A DNA stretch of 64,000 bases from Selaginella moellendorffii (GCF_000143415.4 NW_003314262.1:2972519-3036518), one strand, 5' to 3'; positions 36,591-46,454 are shown, counted from the first letter of the stretch. Notes: a model not told the origin generated them from the sequence alone. A program made the numbers and translations.

Positions 36591-38159
36591 CAGCTTTCTG
36601 TGTAACTTAGATATGTTTTCTCCTTTTCGCGTGTAATTTGAGGTGTTTTTTTCTTCCACCGATGTTTTCGAATTCCTGAGAAGATTCGATTTTGTCTTTC
36701 ACGTTTTTATTGTGGATGTTCCTTGGAATGATCTTTTCGTCTGGTACAAGTGTAAGAACTCAGTTTTTCGCTAGTTCTCGTAGTATTTTCGTCTTCAAGT
36801 CTCTATGATCAAGCTATCCTCTTTCTAACTTTTGTACTTTCGTGAGAGCCAGGTAGGAAGCCCAAGGCTGGATCACGCATGCTGGGAGAGAGCCGAGAAG
36901 ATGGACACTGCTCGCCCGTCTTTCAAGCTGGATCCATCACACCCAGGGACCGAGGTGGCGGCCGAGACGTCGGCGGCCATGGCAGCAGCCTCGCTCGTGT
37001 TTCGAAACGATGACCCCTCGTACGCACAAACTCTCCTCTCACACGCAACGCAGCTCTTCGCCTTTGCAGACAAGCATCGTGGATCTTACACCGCCAGCTT
37101 TCCATCCGATCAGCTGTACTATAACTCTACGGGCTTCGAGGACGAGCTCCTCTGGGCCGCTTCGTGGATGTTTTACGCGACCAAGGACTCAAAGTACCTC
37201 GCCTACGCGACTGGAAAGCTGGCACAGCTAAGCGCCGGATGGGAGAAAGCTCCTGCTTGGTTTAGCTGGGATGACAAGAAACCGGGCATTCAGGCAAGTT
37301 CTCTCAAACTTTCTAGTGTTTTTTTGACTTCCATTTCTTTTCTTGTGTTGTTTTCCTTCGATTCTTCCACACTCTTCTCACACTTCCATTCTTCTAGGTG
37401 CTGCTATCGCGACACTATTTGTTTGAGCCGGAGGAGAGTGATGTAATGGTGAGAAGCTCGCTGGTGAAGTATGGCAAGACTGCCGAACACCTGGTCTGTG
37501 CGTTTCTTCCACAGTCTCCCACTGCTAGCACGAACAGGAGTACCGGTGGATTGCTGTGGGTGAGCCAAAGGAACGCTGTCCAGCACGCCGTTGGCTCGGC
37601 TTTCCTAGCGGTCGTGTACGCGGACTATCTTTCGAGCTCGGGAGTTAAGCAGTTCCGGTGTTCCGGGAACAGCTTCGCGGCCAAAGATCTTCGGGCGTTT
37701 GCGGCTTCACAGGTACTAAAAACTTTGAGAGTTCTTCAAAGATAGAATTCCAGACTTAAAAGTAGTTACAAAGTTGGAACTAGAACTTAGAACTTTTGTG
37801 GTCTCAGGCTAAAAGTTCTCTTACAGGCCGATTACATCTTGGGAGAGAACCCCATGTCCAAGAGCTACCTCGTTGGATATGGCGCAAACTTTCCACAGCA
37901 GCTCCATCACAGAGAAGCATCCATACCTCTGGACGCAGCGACTGGGTGCAAAGATGGATTCCGGTGGCTCCACGCTTCTGCTCCAAATCCACACGTCGCC
38001 ACCGGAGCTCTGGTCGGAGGGCCCTTTCAAAACGATAGCTACTCCGACTTGCGAGACAACACAATGCAAAACGAGGCCACCACTTACAATTCGGCCGCCA
38101 TGTCTGCGCTGCTCGTGGCTTTGTATGCTAATGGTCCGATACTTCCAACAGCACTTTAA
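35525..38159 (+). CDS. Membrane-anchored GH9 endo-1,4-beta-glucanase (GH9B5/B7-like)
   Basis: Hydrolyses beta-1,4-glucan in or near the cell wall. Five exons: 35525-35843, 36017-36303, 36853-37293, 37398-37712, 37827-38159, giving 564 aa. The N-terminus has a short basic cytosolic tail, one membrane span (about residues 14-36, VLAGIVALVAVLSVVTVFVA) and a Ser-rich linker. The GH9 domain then begins KYAEPLKISLQFFDIQKSGK. Catalytic motifs present: YDAGD in exon 2, YNSTGFEDELLWAASW in exon 3, HHREASIPLDA, and the acid Glu in NEATTYNSA in exon 5. The layout matches Arabidopsis GH9B5/GH9B7 type II membrane forms. Intron 3 uses a GC donor (CAG|GCAAGT). Intron 2 is unusually long (549 nt) and carries a TG/GA microsatellite. 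No defect seen. Confidence 0.95.
36546..36592. repeat. (TG)n(GA)n microsatellite in GH9 intron 2
   Basis: Alternating TG units followed by about nine GA units inside the 549-nt intron. Confidence 0.9.
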
Positions 38160-38290
38160 AGAGATTTGTCAAAAGGCTTTAGTTTCAATGGGAATTTTTT
38201 TTCTTTTTCTTTGTTAGATGAAATGGCACATCGCAAATTTGAGGAACTTGGGTTAGTGGTTAGTTAAAACTTGAGTGAAAAGAATCTTCA

Positions 38291-39632
38291 TCACTCCAAG
38301 TAGAGCCAGTCCTGCCCATCGATAAACTTTATATCGCTGTACTCATAAGCTTGATCTGAGGTCAGCTGCTTGATCCAATTAACACGCCTGGTGCTGTCCG
38401 CGCCGGGACCAAAGTTCCCATGTTCGGCAAAGAACGCAGTCCTGCAAAATCCAGAGAGATTAGGCCCGTCATCTTTTCTCTTTCTATGTGGTGAGGAAAC
38501 TGTCCTTACCCCGCGGCTGGGTTGTAAGCCCATTGGTCCCATCCAGTCGGGTTGACGACTTCGTCCAGGTAATTGTTGACAAATACTACAGAAGCATATT
38601 CCTTCCACGGACGACCCAGATGCACCAGGCCCGTCCCTCCAATGTAGCTGTTGTAAATCGAATAGCCCGAGTCCAATGTGGCATTGAACTTGGACTGAGC
38701 AGTGATCGATCCAGATTTGCTCCTCGCGTTTGAAATGATGAGACAGCCTGTGGGAACGATGAAAACCAAGTAAGAAGAAAAGGTAAAACTTTCTTGTAAG
38801 TTTACCTCAAACAATGCCCGGCCTTGTCCAAAGATGAAATCGACATTTCCCTGAATGTAGCTTCTCTTGTAGTAATGCCTTCCTTTCTGATCGTAGAGGG
38901 TATCTTGGCTGGAAGTAATAAAGCAGTCGTAGAATGCCGCGTATTCACCCGAGACGCGAAGGGCCACGGCTTGGCCTCCCACAGCTCCGGAGTAAGCAAA
39001 CGGAGCATCGTTCTAAATCATAAAAACAACAATAAGTCAGTATTGCATATGCTGTTAGCTTGGATTCGAGTTTTGTCTTTTTACCTTGAAAGTAATGTAC
39101 TGAGCTACAAAGAAATTAGCCTCAACTGCAAATGTGGAGGTGTTGAACGTTTTGACGGAATTGTTGGTGTTCCCATTGAACACAATTACCGTGGAAAACT
39201 TGGCGTCAGGGTTACCGACAAGTGTGATGAAGTCTTTTGTTGCAGGGATTATGATCTTTTCACTGCACAGCCCAAACAAAACAAAAGATTGGCTGGTTTC
39301 TCACATTCACCACTAACATACCGATAAACTCCTGCTGCGACGTTGATGATATACCGCTGCTTGTTTTGGAGGGGAACAGCATTGATTGCCTCTGTGATCG
39401 TCTTGTACTCCTCGTCGGGGCCGACGTAAAGTTTGACTTTATCAGAATTTGCACGGGAAAGGGCTTCGCGGGGTGGAGGTTCAGTGTCGTCATCGTCACC
39501 ACCATCATTGTCACGGTCGTCATGGTTGTCATCATCGTCATCATCATCCTCACGGCGGCCTAGGCATCCCCGATAATGAACAGACAAAATCAGAAAACCA
39601 AAGAGGAGAAAGAGAAGGTAAGGCTTCAACAT
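38291..39632 (-). CDS. Pectinesterase (CE8), no PMEI pro-region; possible 1-nt deletion at exon 4 start
   Basis: De-esterifies wall homogalacturonan. The start MLKPYLLFLLFGFLILSV is a signal peptide, followed by an acidic Asp-rich stretch (about residues 28-50), then the CE8 domain. Exons on the minus strand: 39632-39322, 39262-39085, 39012-38806, 38747-38510, 38441-38291. CE8 hallmarks: GVYREKI, QAVALR, SSQDTLYD, GNVDFIFG and LGRPWKEYASVVF. The exon sum is 1085 nt, one short of a multiple of three. Exon 3 ends in phase 0 (GAG), but exon 4 begins GC TGT instead of a full codon before TGT. Relics at 41.4 and 56.4 kb have GAT TGT there. Retaining the 58-nt intron 3 restores the frame (380 aa). 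Either an assembly error, a recent pseudogene, or rescue by intron retention. About 360 aa fits a type without PMEI region. Confidence 0.85.
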
Positions 39633-39831
39633 TGTGGCTGCCTGAATATTTGTGTCAGGAAGTTGATAAGTTTTATAGAGGCCTGGAGCTAATTTATTAT
39701 TATGTGAGTTTTGATAAATTTAACAATGAACCATATTAGTTAAACAATAAACCATATAAATTTATTAACGAAAATAACCTTTTGGTGCTGCGAAAGGTTA
39801 AACTAAAAGAATGGTTTATTAATTTCGTTAT

Positions 39832-39908
39832 GGGGTGGTGGCGCAGTTGGTCGGTCTCATAGCTTCTAGGTTATCCTGAGGTCGAGAGTTCGAGCCTCTC
39901 TCACCCCA
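39832..39908 (+). pseudogene. tRNA-Met (CAT, elongator) relic with intron, D-arm deleted
   Basis: Starts GGGGTGGTGGCGCAGTTGG (acceptor plus A box) and ends with an intact T-arm (GAGAGTTCGAGCCTCTC) and TCACCCCA. The anticodon loop CTCATA is followed by an 11-nt intron-like insert (gcttctaggtt) at the canonical position, as in plant elongator tRNA-Met genes. About ten bases covering the 3' side of the D-arm and the start of the anticodon stem are missing (GTTGG then TCGGTCTCATA). It is 77 nt against about 85 expected. A and B boxes remain, so transcription is possible but a functional tRNA is unlikely. It lies on the 3' side of the peptide gene at 39993. Confidence 0.85.
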
Positions 39909-39992
39909 TATTTTTCTAGAGTTTTCACAATGATTTAAAAGTCACAGAACAATTATTTTTGTGATCATGTGAAATATTGGGCTCCAATCTGG

Positions 39993-40310
39993 TTAGTTCT
40001 TGATGCAGTGGCCCTTGCTCCATTTCCAGCCAAACTGGCATTGGTGGCACTTGTTGTTGTACCAGTACCAGTTGCTCGGGCAACTCACGCATTTGCTTCC
40101 ACTCCAGTTCCATCCGGAGAGGCATCGGTGGCAATCGCTGCTATACCAGTACCAGCCTTTGGGACACTGGATGCACTTATGACCGTCCCAGTTCCATCCA
40201 GATTTGCATTGCCGCTGGGCTGCTGCGCTTTCGATTCCACCAACGTCCACTCCAACCAGGAGGATTGTCACAAACATGGCCAGAAGCATCAGTTGGGACT
40301 TGCTCGCCAT
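39993..40310 (-). CDS. Secreted Cys/Trp-repeat peptide A1 (intact)
   Basis: Single exon, 105 aa. Signal peptide MASKSQLMLLAMFVTILLVG, cleavage probably near SAAA/Q. The mature part is about 75 residues with ten Cys in an exact pattern: C-x10-C, then four times x2-C-x10-C, that is a 14-residue unit C-x2-C-x3-W-x-W-x4. Units alternate between 'GWNWDGHKC' and 'WYWYSSDCHRC' types. The C-terminus is CIKN. TATA box at 40397-40403 and a shared palindrome/W-box module at 40467-40505 upstream. I know no described family with this repeat. A secreted, disulfide-rich apoplastic role is inference from composition. Confidence 0.85.
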   Translation of the reverse strand: MASKSQLMLLAMFVTILLVGVDVGGIESAAAQRQCKSGWNWDGHKCIQCPKGWYWYSSDCHRCLSGWNWSGSKCVSCPSNWYWYNNKCHQCQFGWKWSKGHCIKN

Positions 40311-40396
40311 TGTATCGTCAATCTAGAAATGTAAACTAATTGCTTTTCTTGTATCCCTTATTTGCTTTGCTGTGTTATGGTGCCAGAGTAGTGCCA

Positions 40397-40403
40397 ATTT
40401 ATA
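40397..40403 (-). promoter_or_regulatory. TATA box of peptide gene A1
   Basis: CATATAAATTGG on the minus strand, about 90 bp before the ATG. The same box with the same flanks occurs at 42153-42159 (C1), 55405-55411 (A2) and 57191-57197 (C2). Confidence 0.75.
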
Positions 40404-40466
40404 TGGAGGATTTGAGGCTGAGTCTAAGTAACACTTCTATGTACAGGGTTTTTACTGCTTCTCGGG

Positions 40467-40505
40467 CACGATATGTCGTGTTTGTGCTTCATTGACGGGG
40501 TCAAT
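40467..40505 (-). promoter_or_regulatory. Palindrome plus inverted W-box pair upstream of A1
   Basis: CACGATATGTCGTG (40467-40480, one mismatch from a perfect palindrome), 10 bp, then ATTGACGGGGTCAAT (40491-40505), an inverted repeat presenting TTGAC cores on both strands. TTGACC on the minus strand fits the WRKY W-box. Conserved in all four type A/C promoters. Confidence 0.6.
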
Positions 40506-40909
40506 AAACAAGTGTACGACTTTATCCAAATGACACAACCTCGAGTGAAATTATCAAAAATATCCCGGTGAGTATAAAAATGTCTATCTATCTATCTAAT
40601 TGCGACCAATCACTATTTTATATGAATATAAATTGAGTTGCTAACTGGCTCATATGCATTCAAAAATATGGTAATGTTTTTAAAAGTGAACGCACTTATT
40701 GAGTGACATGTGCCTCAAGCTTCTAAACATTCAGAAATTTTTTTATGAAATATTAGAAAATGAAACTCAAGCAGCAAGGCAGGATGAAATCTCTTCTGAT
40801 TTTGTTGCCAAGGAAATTGGACTTCGCTACCGTAGAATGGGACGACACATTTTATTTACCAAGACAATTGGCTATTATACAAGTTTCAGCATGGATCTTG
40901 ATGGGCAAT

Positions 40910-41165
40910 TCAGTCCTTATAGAACCTTCCGGTCCAGCGCCAGCCCCTTTTCGCATCTGTGGCAACCGATGCCATACCAGTACCAATAGAGCAGCGGTGG
41001 CAAGAACTGGTATTCCAGAACCAGTACTCCGGGCAGGAATTGTTGTACCAGAGACGCAGTGCCACCCCGACTTGCATTCCCACTTTTAGGCGCTTGCATT
41101 TGCATTGCCTCCAATGTCAACTCCCACCAGGAGCACCGCCTCACGCTCTTCCTGTTGCTCGCCTT
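40910..41165 (-). pseudogene. Cys/Trp-repeat peptide B1 (decayed)
   Basis: Collinear with B2 and with the type D genes. The start codon is lost (AAG at 41163-41165 followed by GCGAGCAACAGG), frames shift in the leader and the first repeat, and a WYWYGIGCHRCEKG stretch survives near the 3' end. The Cys of the final unit is changed to Tyr. The upstream sequence resembles the type D promoters, not A/C. Confidence 0.75.
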
Positions 41166-41353
41166 AAAACTCTCCTCTTGCCTCTGTCTCGACTTGCAAA
41201 CGATAAGAAACTTTGAGAAACTTGAAGCTTGAAGTGTTGGATGGGAGGATTTACAGTTCTAGGCGGTGACCACGTCTTACAGGATTAGCACGTTTAGTTC
41301 AGGGCTACTCATTGACAACATCTACGTTAAAAAGTAAAATGTGAAGCTGTGAT

Positions 41354-41605
41354 ACAATGCGGCCTTGGCTTGGACTGGGTACTGATTGATCCAGATTTGG
41401 TCCTCGCGTTTGAGACAACACAATCCTGTGGGGAAGGATGGAAACCAAGTGAACTAGAAAATTCACGTAAACGTTTCTTGAAGTTTACCTAAAACAATGT
41501 CTAAAATAGACACTTCTCTGGTAGCTTCTCTTGTACTGAAGCCTTCCTTTGTGTTCGTAGCTGTAAGTAAAAATCAGTCGTAGAAATAATTCACGCAGGA
41601 TAAGT
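41354..41605 (-). pseudogene. Pectinesterase exon 3/4 relic
   Basis: Matches the functional-looking gene across the end of exon 3, intron 3 and the start of exon 4 (e.g. ccagatttggtcctcgcgtt against ccagatttgctcctcgcgtt). It preserves an in-phase exon 4 start (GAT TGT). The rest of the gene is gone. Confidence 0.75.
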
Positions 41606-41636
41606 TAAATAAAGGTTAGAAAGAAAGAAAGCAGGG

Positions 41637-41670
41637 CAGTCTGAGGTCGGGAGTTCGAGCCTCACATCTT
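41637..41670 (+). pseudogene. tRNA-Met 3' fragment
   Basis: ctgaggtcgggagttcgagc matches the variable region and T-arm of the relic at 39832-39908, and again sits just beyond the 3' end of a type A/C peptide gene. Confidence 0.65.
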
Positions 41671-41746
41671 TCATATACTTTCATAACGAAATGGACATGG
41701 GACAATTATATTGTGACGATCCATTAAATATTGGATTCCAACTTGG

Positions 41747-42064
41747 TCAGTTCTTGATGCAATGGTCCTTGTTCCATTTCCAGCCAAATTGGCATTGGTG
41801 GCACTTGTTGTTATACCAGTACCAGTTGCTCGGGCAACTCTCGCATTTGCTTCCACTCCACTTCCAACCGTAGAGACATTGGTGGCAATCGTTGCTATAC
41901 CAGTACCAGCCTTTGGGACACTGGATGCACTTGTGGCCGTCCCAGTTCCATCCAGATTTGCATTTCTACTGGGCTGCTGCGCTTGCGATTCCACCAACGT
42001 CCACTCCAACCAGGAGAATTGTCACAAACATGGCCAGAAGCATCAGCTAGGACTTGCTCGCCAT
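41747..42064 (-). pseudogene. Cys/Trp-repeat peptide C1, two nonsense codons
   Basis: Full-length 318-bp frame without length changes, but codon 6 is TAG (as in the 34.1 kb copy) and a second TAG stands just before the first Cys (CAG in C2). The ten-Cys repeat region is otherwise intact, ending CIKN. TATA box at 42153-42159. Both stops are C-to-T changes on the coding strand in CAG context. Expression of a full secreted product would require readthrough, for which there is no evidence. Confidence 0.8.
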
Positions 42065-42222
42065 TGTATCCTCAATAGAAATGCAAACTGATATCTCTTC
42101 TTTCTCTTGATTAAATGCTTTGCTGGGTTATGGTGTTGCCAATGTGGGACCAATTTATATGGAGGATTTGAGGCTGAGTCCAAGTAAGACAGCTATGCAC
42201 ACGGTTTTTACCGCGTCTCCGG

Positions 42223-42261
42223 CACGACATGTCGTGTTTGTGCTTGATTGACGGGGTCAAT
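42223..42261 (-). promoter_or_regulatory. Perfect 14-bp palindrome plus inverted W-box pair upstream of C1
   Basis: CACGACATGTCGTG (42223-42236), then 10 bp, then ATTGACGGGGTCAAT (42247-42261). Confidence 0.65.
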
Positions 42262-42759
42262 CCAAATGAAACAGTCTCTATTTAAGTCCCGTGAAATCAT
42301 CAAAAGATAATGGATCTTTGTTTTACCTGAGTTGCTAACTGATACATATGCATTAAAAAATATGATAACATTTGTACGAACCATAATTTCTTGTTGGGTA
42401 TTTAAAGTCCACTCAGAAGCAAGAACTAAGAAAAAGTAAACTAAACTAAACTGGCTAAACTAAGAAGCATGCGACTTTAATTCACATTTCTCTCTCATCT
42501 CTTAGTATGAAACGCAGCAGCGCAAGACTTCGGTATTTCGATAATCTTGCTGCTCGAGTTGCTAGAAACTAAAAGTGAAACTGGCAGCAAGTTTCTCGTC
42601 AAGCGGATTCTGGATGAGGAAACCGAGCCTTAGAATGGGATGTCATGGAAAGAAAAACACACACATTTTATTCACCAAAAGGTTATCACAAGAAACAGCA
42701 CAACCACAATATTTATTGTCGTTGACATATTACATGAGCTTGGATCTTGATGGGCAACT

Positions 42760-43065
42760 TCAGTTCTTCTTGCAGGAACTTCCGGTCCAGCGCCAGCCCA
42801 TCTTGCAGCGGTGGCAAGAACCCGAGTACCAGTTCCAGTACTCCGGACATCGGTGGCAAGAATTGTTGTACCAGTACCACGGGCATTGGTGGCAAGAATT
42901 GTTGTACCAGTACCAGCGGGGCGGGCAAGAGACGCACTTCTTCCCATCCCAGTGCCGCCCCGGCTTGCATCGCCCATGGGCGCTCGCACTTGCAATTCCT
43001 CCAATGTCAACTCCCACCAGGAGCACCACCACAAGCATCGCCAGCAGCATCTTGTTGCTCGCCAT
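42760..43065 (-). CDS. Secreted Cys/Trp-repeat peptide D1 (intact, five repeat units)
   Basis: Single exon, 101 aa. Signal peptide MASNKMLLAMLVVVLLVGVD, cleavage near ASA. Mature region C-x10-C-x2-C-x10-C-x2-C-x8-C-x2-C-x10-C-x2-C-x10-C with WYWYNNSCHQCP, WYWYNNSCHRCP and WNWYSGSCHRC in a row, ending CKKN. Its tandem partner D2 has only one of these three WYWY units, so D1 gained, or D2 lost, two. One unit is two residues short. TATA box at 43195-43201. The promoter differs from type A/C. Confidence 0.85.
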   Translation of the reverse strand: MASNKMLLAMLVVVLLVGVDIGGIASASAHGRCKPGRHWDGKKCVSCPPRWYWYNNSCHQCPWYWYNNSCHRCPEYWNWYSGSCHRCKMGWRWTGSSCKKN

Positions 43066-43194
43066 CTTTTTTAAGAACGCCTCTTGCTTTGATGTGATCC
43101 CAGACTTGTGAACGAGATTGGAGAAAGCTAGAGAAACTTGGAGGAGCTTGAGTACTTTGATGTGCTTGAGTATGGAGTGGGAGGATTTATAGTG

Positions 43195-43201
43195 CAGGAG
43201 A
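43195..43201 (-). promoter_or_regulatory. TATA box of D1
   Basis: CTATAAATCC on the minus strand, 130 bp before the ATG. The D2 counterpart at 58094-58100 is TATAGAT. Confidence 0.6.
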
Positions 43202-43479
43202 GCGTGTTATAGTTCCGGATGACTCGCTGACTTTTTCGACGTTGAAAAGTAAAATGTCAAGCCCTGCGGATACGGATGTAGTCCTTCGACCGTGTCAGGC
43301 GCAAAGTCAGACGTTTTGGGTATTTGTGCTTTCATGGTAGTAAAAAACATTAATGTTTTACAACGTCTGGAGTAAAATGGGTTTGCCAAAACATAATTCT
43401 TGCAGATGCTATGCTTGAGAATCATTTAGATTCATTTCTAATGAGGAATGTTATTGAATGAATTTCTTCCGCTTTTAAT

Positions 43480-44424
43480 GACCTCAGCTCCCAGACTGCA
43501 TTTTTACCTGGATTTGCCTGTGCACGTAGACAAGGAACTCCACATAAGGCGAGCCCAGCCCGCTCTTAAGGAGTGGAACATCATCTCTGTAACAAAACCG
43601 AATGAGCAAGAGTGCCTCGAAAAAGAAAAAATGAGTGTGTTTGATCACCTAAAGGATCTCCCCGCTTCAGCAAATGCAACCTAGAATAGCAAGCATTTGC
43701 TATTCTAGGTTGCATTTGCTGAAGCGGGGAGATCCTTTAGGTGATTTAGCATCCGCATTAGAAAGACTAGTGAGAGTTTTTTTTTATCGAAACATACCGC
43801 AGGTAAGAGCAGCGTTGACGACGGATCTCGTTCACCATCTTGTTCAGCAAAATTGATGGCTCGTTATCGTACTCTTGCAACAAAAACTGCAAAAGAGAAC
43901 AAGAGTAAGAAAATTACGAGTCATACGAGCAAGGGAATGTAGTACCTGTCCGGGAATCACTTCATTCACAGACCGCACTTCAAAGAGTTGATGAAGCAGC
44001 TCAGAGGAAACAGCCTTCCCTGCGTATAGAAAAGCGTCCTCACCGGTCTCCAAAAGAAAGATTCCTTCTGGGTCCAGGTTCTCACTTGATAGAGGAAGTG
44101 TCAGTGGTAGACTTGACTTGTCCAGCTATGCAAAACGCACTTTAATCAGAGTACCAAAGAGATAACTAGTACCTTTGGTATGTTGTGGATGGAAAATAGT
44201 CTAGGATATACCAATGGTATTGCCAGGGATGCTGAGATACTTGTAGCTTGCATAAGCCAGTAAGCCCTTTCATCAACATGAGCATCTTGCCACAGACCCA
44301 TGCTCTTTGTAAGAGCTGTAATGAAGGAAATGAGATTGTGAAAAGTTAAAAGAAAAACAACATGAAACTTACTGAGTGTATACAGCAGTAGCAACTTGGG
44401 GAGGTAGGCATGCCTTGAACAGTG
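43480..44424 (-). pseudogene. Truncated SEC24 duplicate (last exons only)
   Basis: Collinear with 58393-59410: it carries the last exons of SEC24, with intact-looking splice sites but many C/T and G/A changes, a 15-bp deletion in the last exon, and an inverted duplication (43644-43745) at the penultimate exon. It ends where a family A LTR begins, so the 5' part of the duplicate was lost. Confidence 0.9.
43644..43745. repeat. 49-bp perfect inverted repeat, 4-nt loop, built from a SEC24 exon
   Basis: Arms 43644-43692 and 43697-43745 are exact reverse complements, with loop GCAT. Each arm contains the whole 32-nt penultimate SEC24 exon (ttgcatttgctgaagcgggg core) plus splice-site bases. The undamaged copy at about 58566-58615 has the sequence once only. 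Confidence 0.95.
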
Positions 44425-45277
44425 GAAGCCAAATGAGTGTAATATGTTTGGACTAAAGGCTTTAATTTAGATAGTCAAAAGTGGGAGTGGAATTCCTAAC
44501 AAAGTGCTTGAGGAACGAGCATGAAATAAGCAGTAAGTGAGTATCTAGAAAAGGGACACAAGAGGACTAACACATGACACATGAAACTGTTTGAGATGGA
44601 GTTCGAGTCCGAGTCTAATTCTAAGTGCGAGTGCGAGTGCGAGTGTGAGTCTGAGTTTGGGTCCAAGTCTGAGTCCGAGAAGGAGTCTGAATCCGAATCC
44701 AAATATGAGTCTGAGTTCAAATCCAAAGGTGAAAGCCTAAAGCGTTTGTATCCCAGACTTTGGGGGGTTTGATGAGTTCCAAAAGTATAATAAGGGGAAG
44801 ACTTTAATAGAGCTAATTTAGCTAAGAAATACTAGTATGACCAAGGAAGGTTATTATCACGTAGTGGGTGATAATAAAATTGTTGAGGAGTCCAAGGCTA
44901 GAGTGAATATGAATAGACAAGTGGGGTAGCTTGGTGAAATATTCAAAAATTGGCTCTAGCTCCCTTGAGAGATCAAATGGTCAATACTCCCAATCCAAGT
45001 GTGGGTGGCACTACCTACTTGGATACTAGCATGGCTCATCAGAACCTCGCTTTAGCCACATAGTTAGGGCATTTAAAGACAGAAGGTGGGGAGAGTACCC
45101 ACGAGGCTTGCATAAAGCTATAGTGTTTCAAAATGTCATCCCAAAGTCCCAAACTGTGAAAAGGAAGAGGAATAATCCTCTGATGTAGTGATCAAGGATA
45201 CAATCATATGGTGAGGAAGTTTCAAAGGACAATACGACTTAGTAATCGAGCCTTTAAACCTTGACCCAATGGTAGTG
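44425..45277 (+). repeat. Family A LTR, left part (5' truncated, split by chromovirus)
   Basis: Homology to 1378-2545 starts abruptly at about 44425 and breaks at 45277, resuming at 52848. Includes a short GA-rich repeat (44590-44730) and the GGTGAAAGCCTAAAGCGT box. Confidence 0.75.
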
Positions 45278-46454
45278 TATAAACCACAAATTTTTCCTTT
45301 CCAATTTGCCAGCTTACCTCGTCTATCCGACCAACACTACCTTGGCTTGTGCTAAGTTCCCTCGCCAAGGTTCTTGCTTATTGCACCAGCTCCTACTTGG
45401 TCCTACTTGGTTTCAACTAATCACTGCACGAGCAACGAAGAATTAGCCTTCCATCCACAGATTCCCAAATCCCTCCCAATCCCCCTTCTCGGGTTAGACT
45501 GGACTTAAGGTTCGGCTACACTCCCCGCAGGCACAAGCAGCCAGGCACACCAAGCCTCCAGGTTCCTAACACCCCTTGGTACAACAAGACTTGATCATGG
45601 GACCCTCTAAATCCCAAGCCTTGAGTGTAACACTTGCTTCGGGACATCAGGGCGAAACACCGTGGCCTAACGGCCCGGTATAGGTACCTCTACCCCCCCC
45701 CCCCCCCCCCCACTTCCATCCCGAAGGGAAGGCCCAAGCCCCTAGGAAGGGCGAGGACCAATGAGCCACAAGGTTCTCAAGTGGGGCACCACTTCACATG
45801 AGCCGGGAGCACCACAGTCGGTTTCCCTTTCGAGAGTGGGAGCTGCTCTTGAGCACTTCCCTGGGTGGCCCCTCCGGCACCACCCAAGCCCATACTCACT
45901 CCCACCCAAGCCCATACTCACTCCCACCCAAGGGCCTTCGGCCCCAGTTTCAACCTCAAATCAGTTTGGAAGCACCATTGGAGAGTTCCTTCAAGACTGG
46001 TTCCTGGACCTCACTATCCCTACTATACTTTTGGAACCCCCGACAGCCCCCCCCCCGCCCCCCCCCCGGGAGACGCATGCTTTGGGCTTTCACCCCTTGA
46101 CATGTATTAGTATTTGGACTTAGTCTCAGATTCGATCTCGGACTCGATCTCGGACCCAACTTCGGACTCGGTCTCGGACTTGATCTCGGGCTCGATCTCG
46201 GACTCGACCTCGGACTCGGTCTCGGACCCGATTTGGATCTCGGACTTTGTCTCGAGCTCGGTCTTGAACTTGGTCTCGAACTCGGTCTCCAATTCAGCCT
46301 CAGACTCGATCCCGGACTCTATCTCGAACTTGGTCTTAGAGTTGGTCTTGGACTCGATCTTCGACTTGGTCCCATCCGATGAACTCTTTGTCATTTCGGT
46401 CATGCTTTTGGGGATCCTTTAGCCTACGGCATCTCGGGGAGTCGGTTCCTTACA
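45278..46454 (-). repeat. Chromovirus LTR (3' relative to coding strand)
   Basis: 1177 bp. It begins TATAAACC, where the partner LTR has TGTAAGCC, and ends CCTTACA. It contains a C17 tract (about 45690), a second interrupted C tract (about 46046) and a GA-type repeat (46110-46400). Confidence 0.9.

Noticed and set aside
39432-39563. Val/Ile/Thr-rich + strand frame opposite the pectinesterase acidic stretch
   Set aside because: It is a reverse-complement artefact of the Asp codon run in pectinesterase exon 1.
41671-42009. Ala/Thr/Gly-rich frame across the peptide gene C1, and similar Val/Ala-Pro-rich frames on the opposite strand of every peptide gene
   Set aside because: They are shadow frames of the Cys/Trp repeat. 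The conserved leader, Cys spacing and TATA box all belong to the other frame.
45680-45711. C-homopolymer runs (also 18740, 23785, 46046 and 52412) as possible functional elements
   Set aside because: Exact lengths are unreliable in assemblies. Only the recurring position beside the conserved LTR box was kept as a finding.
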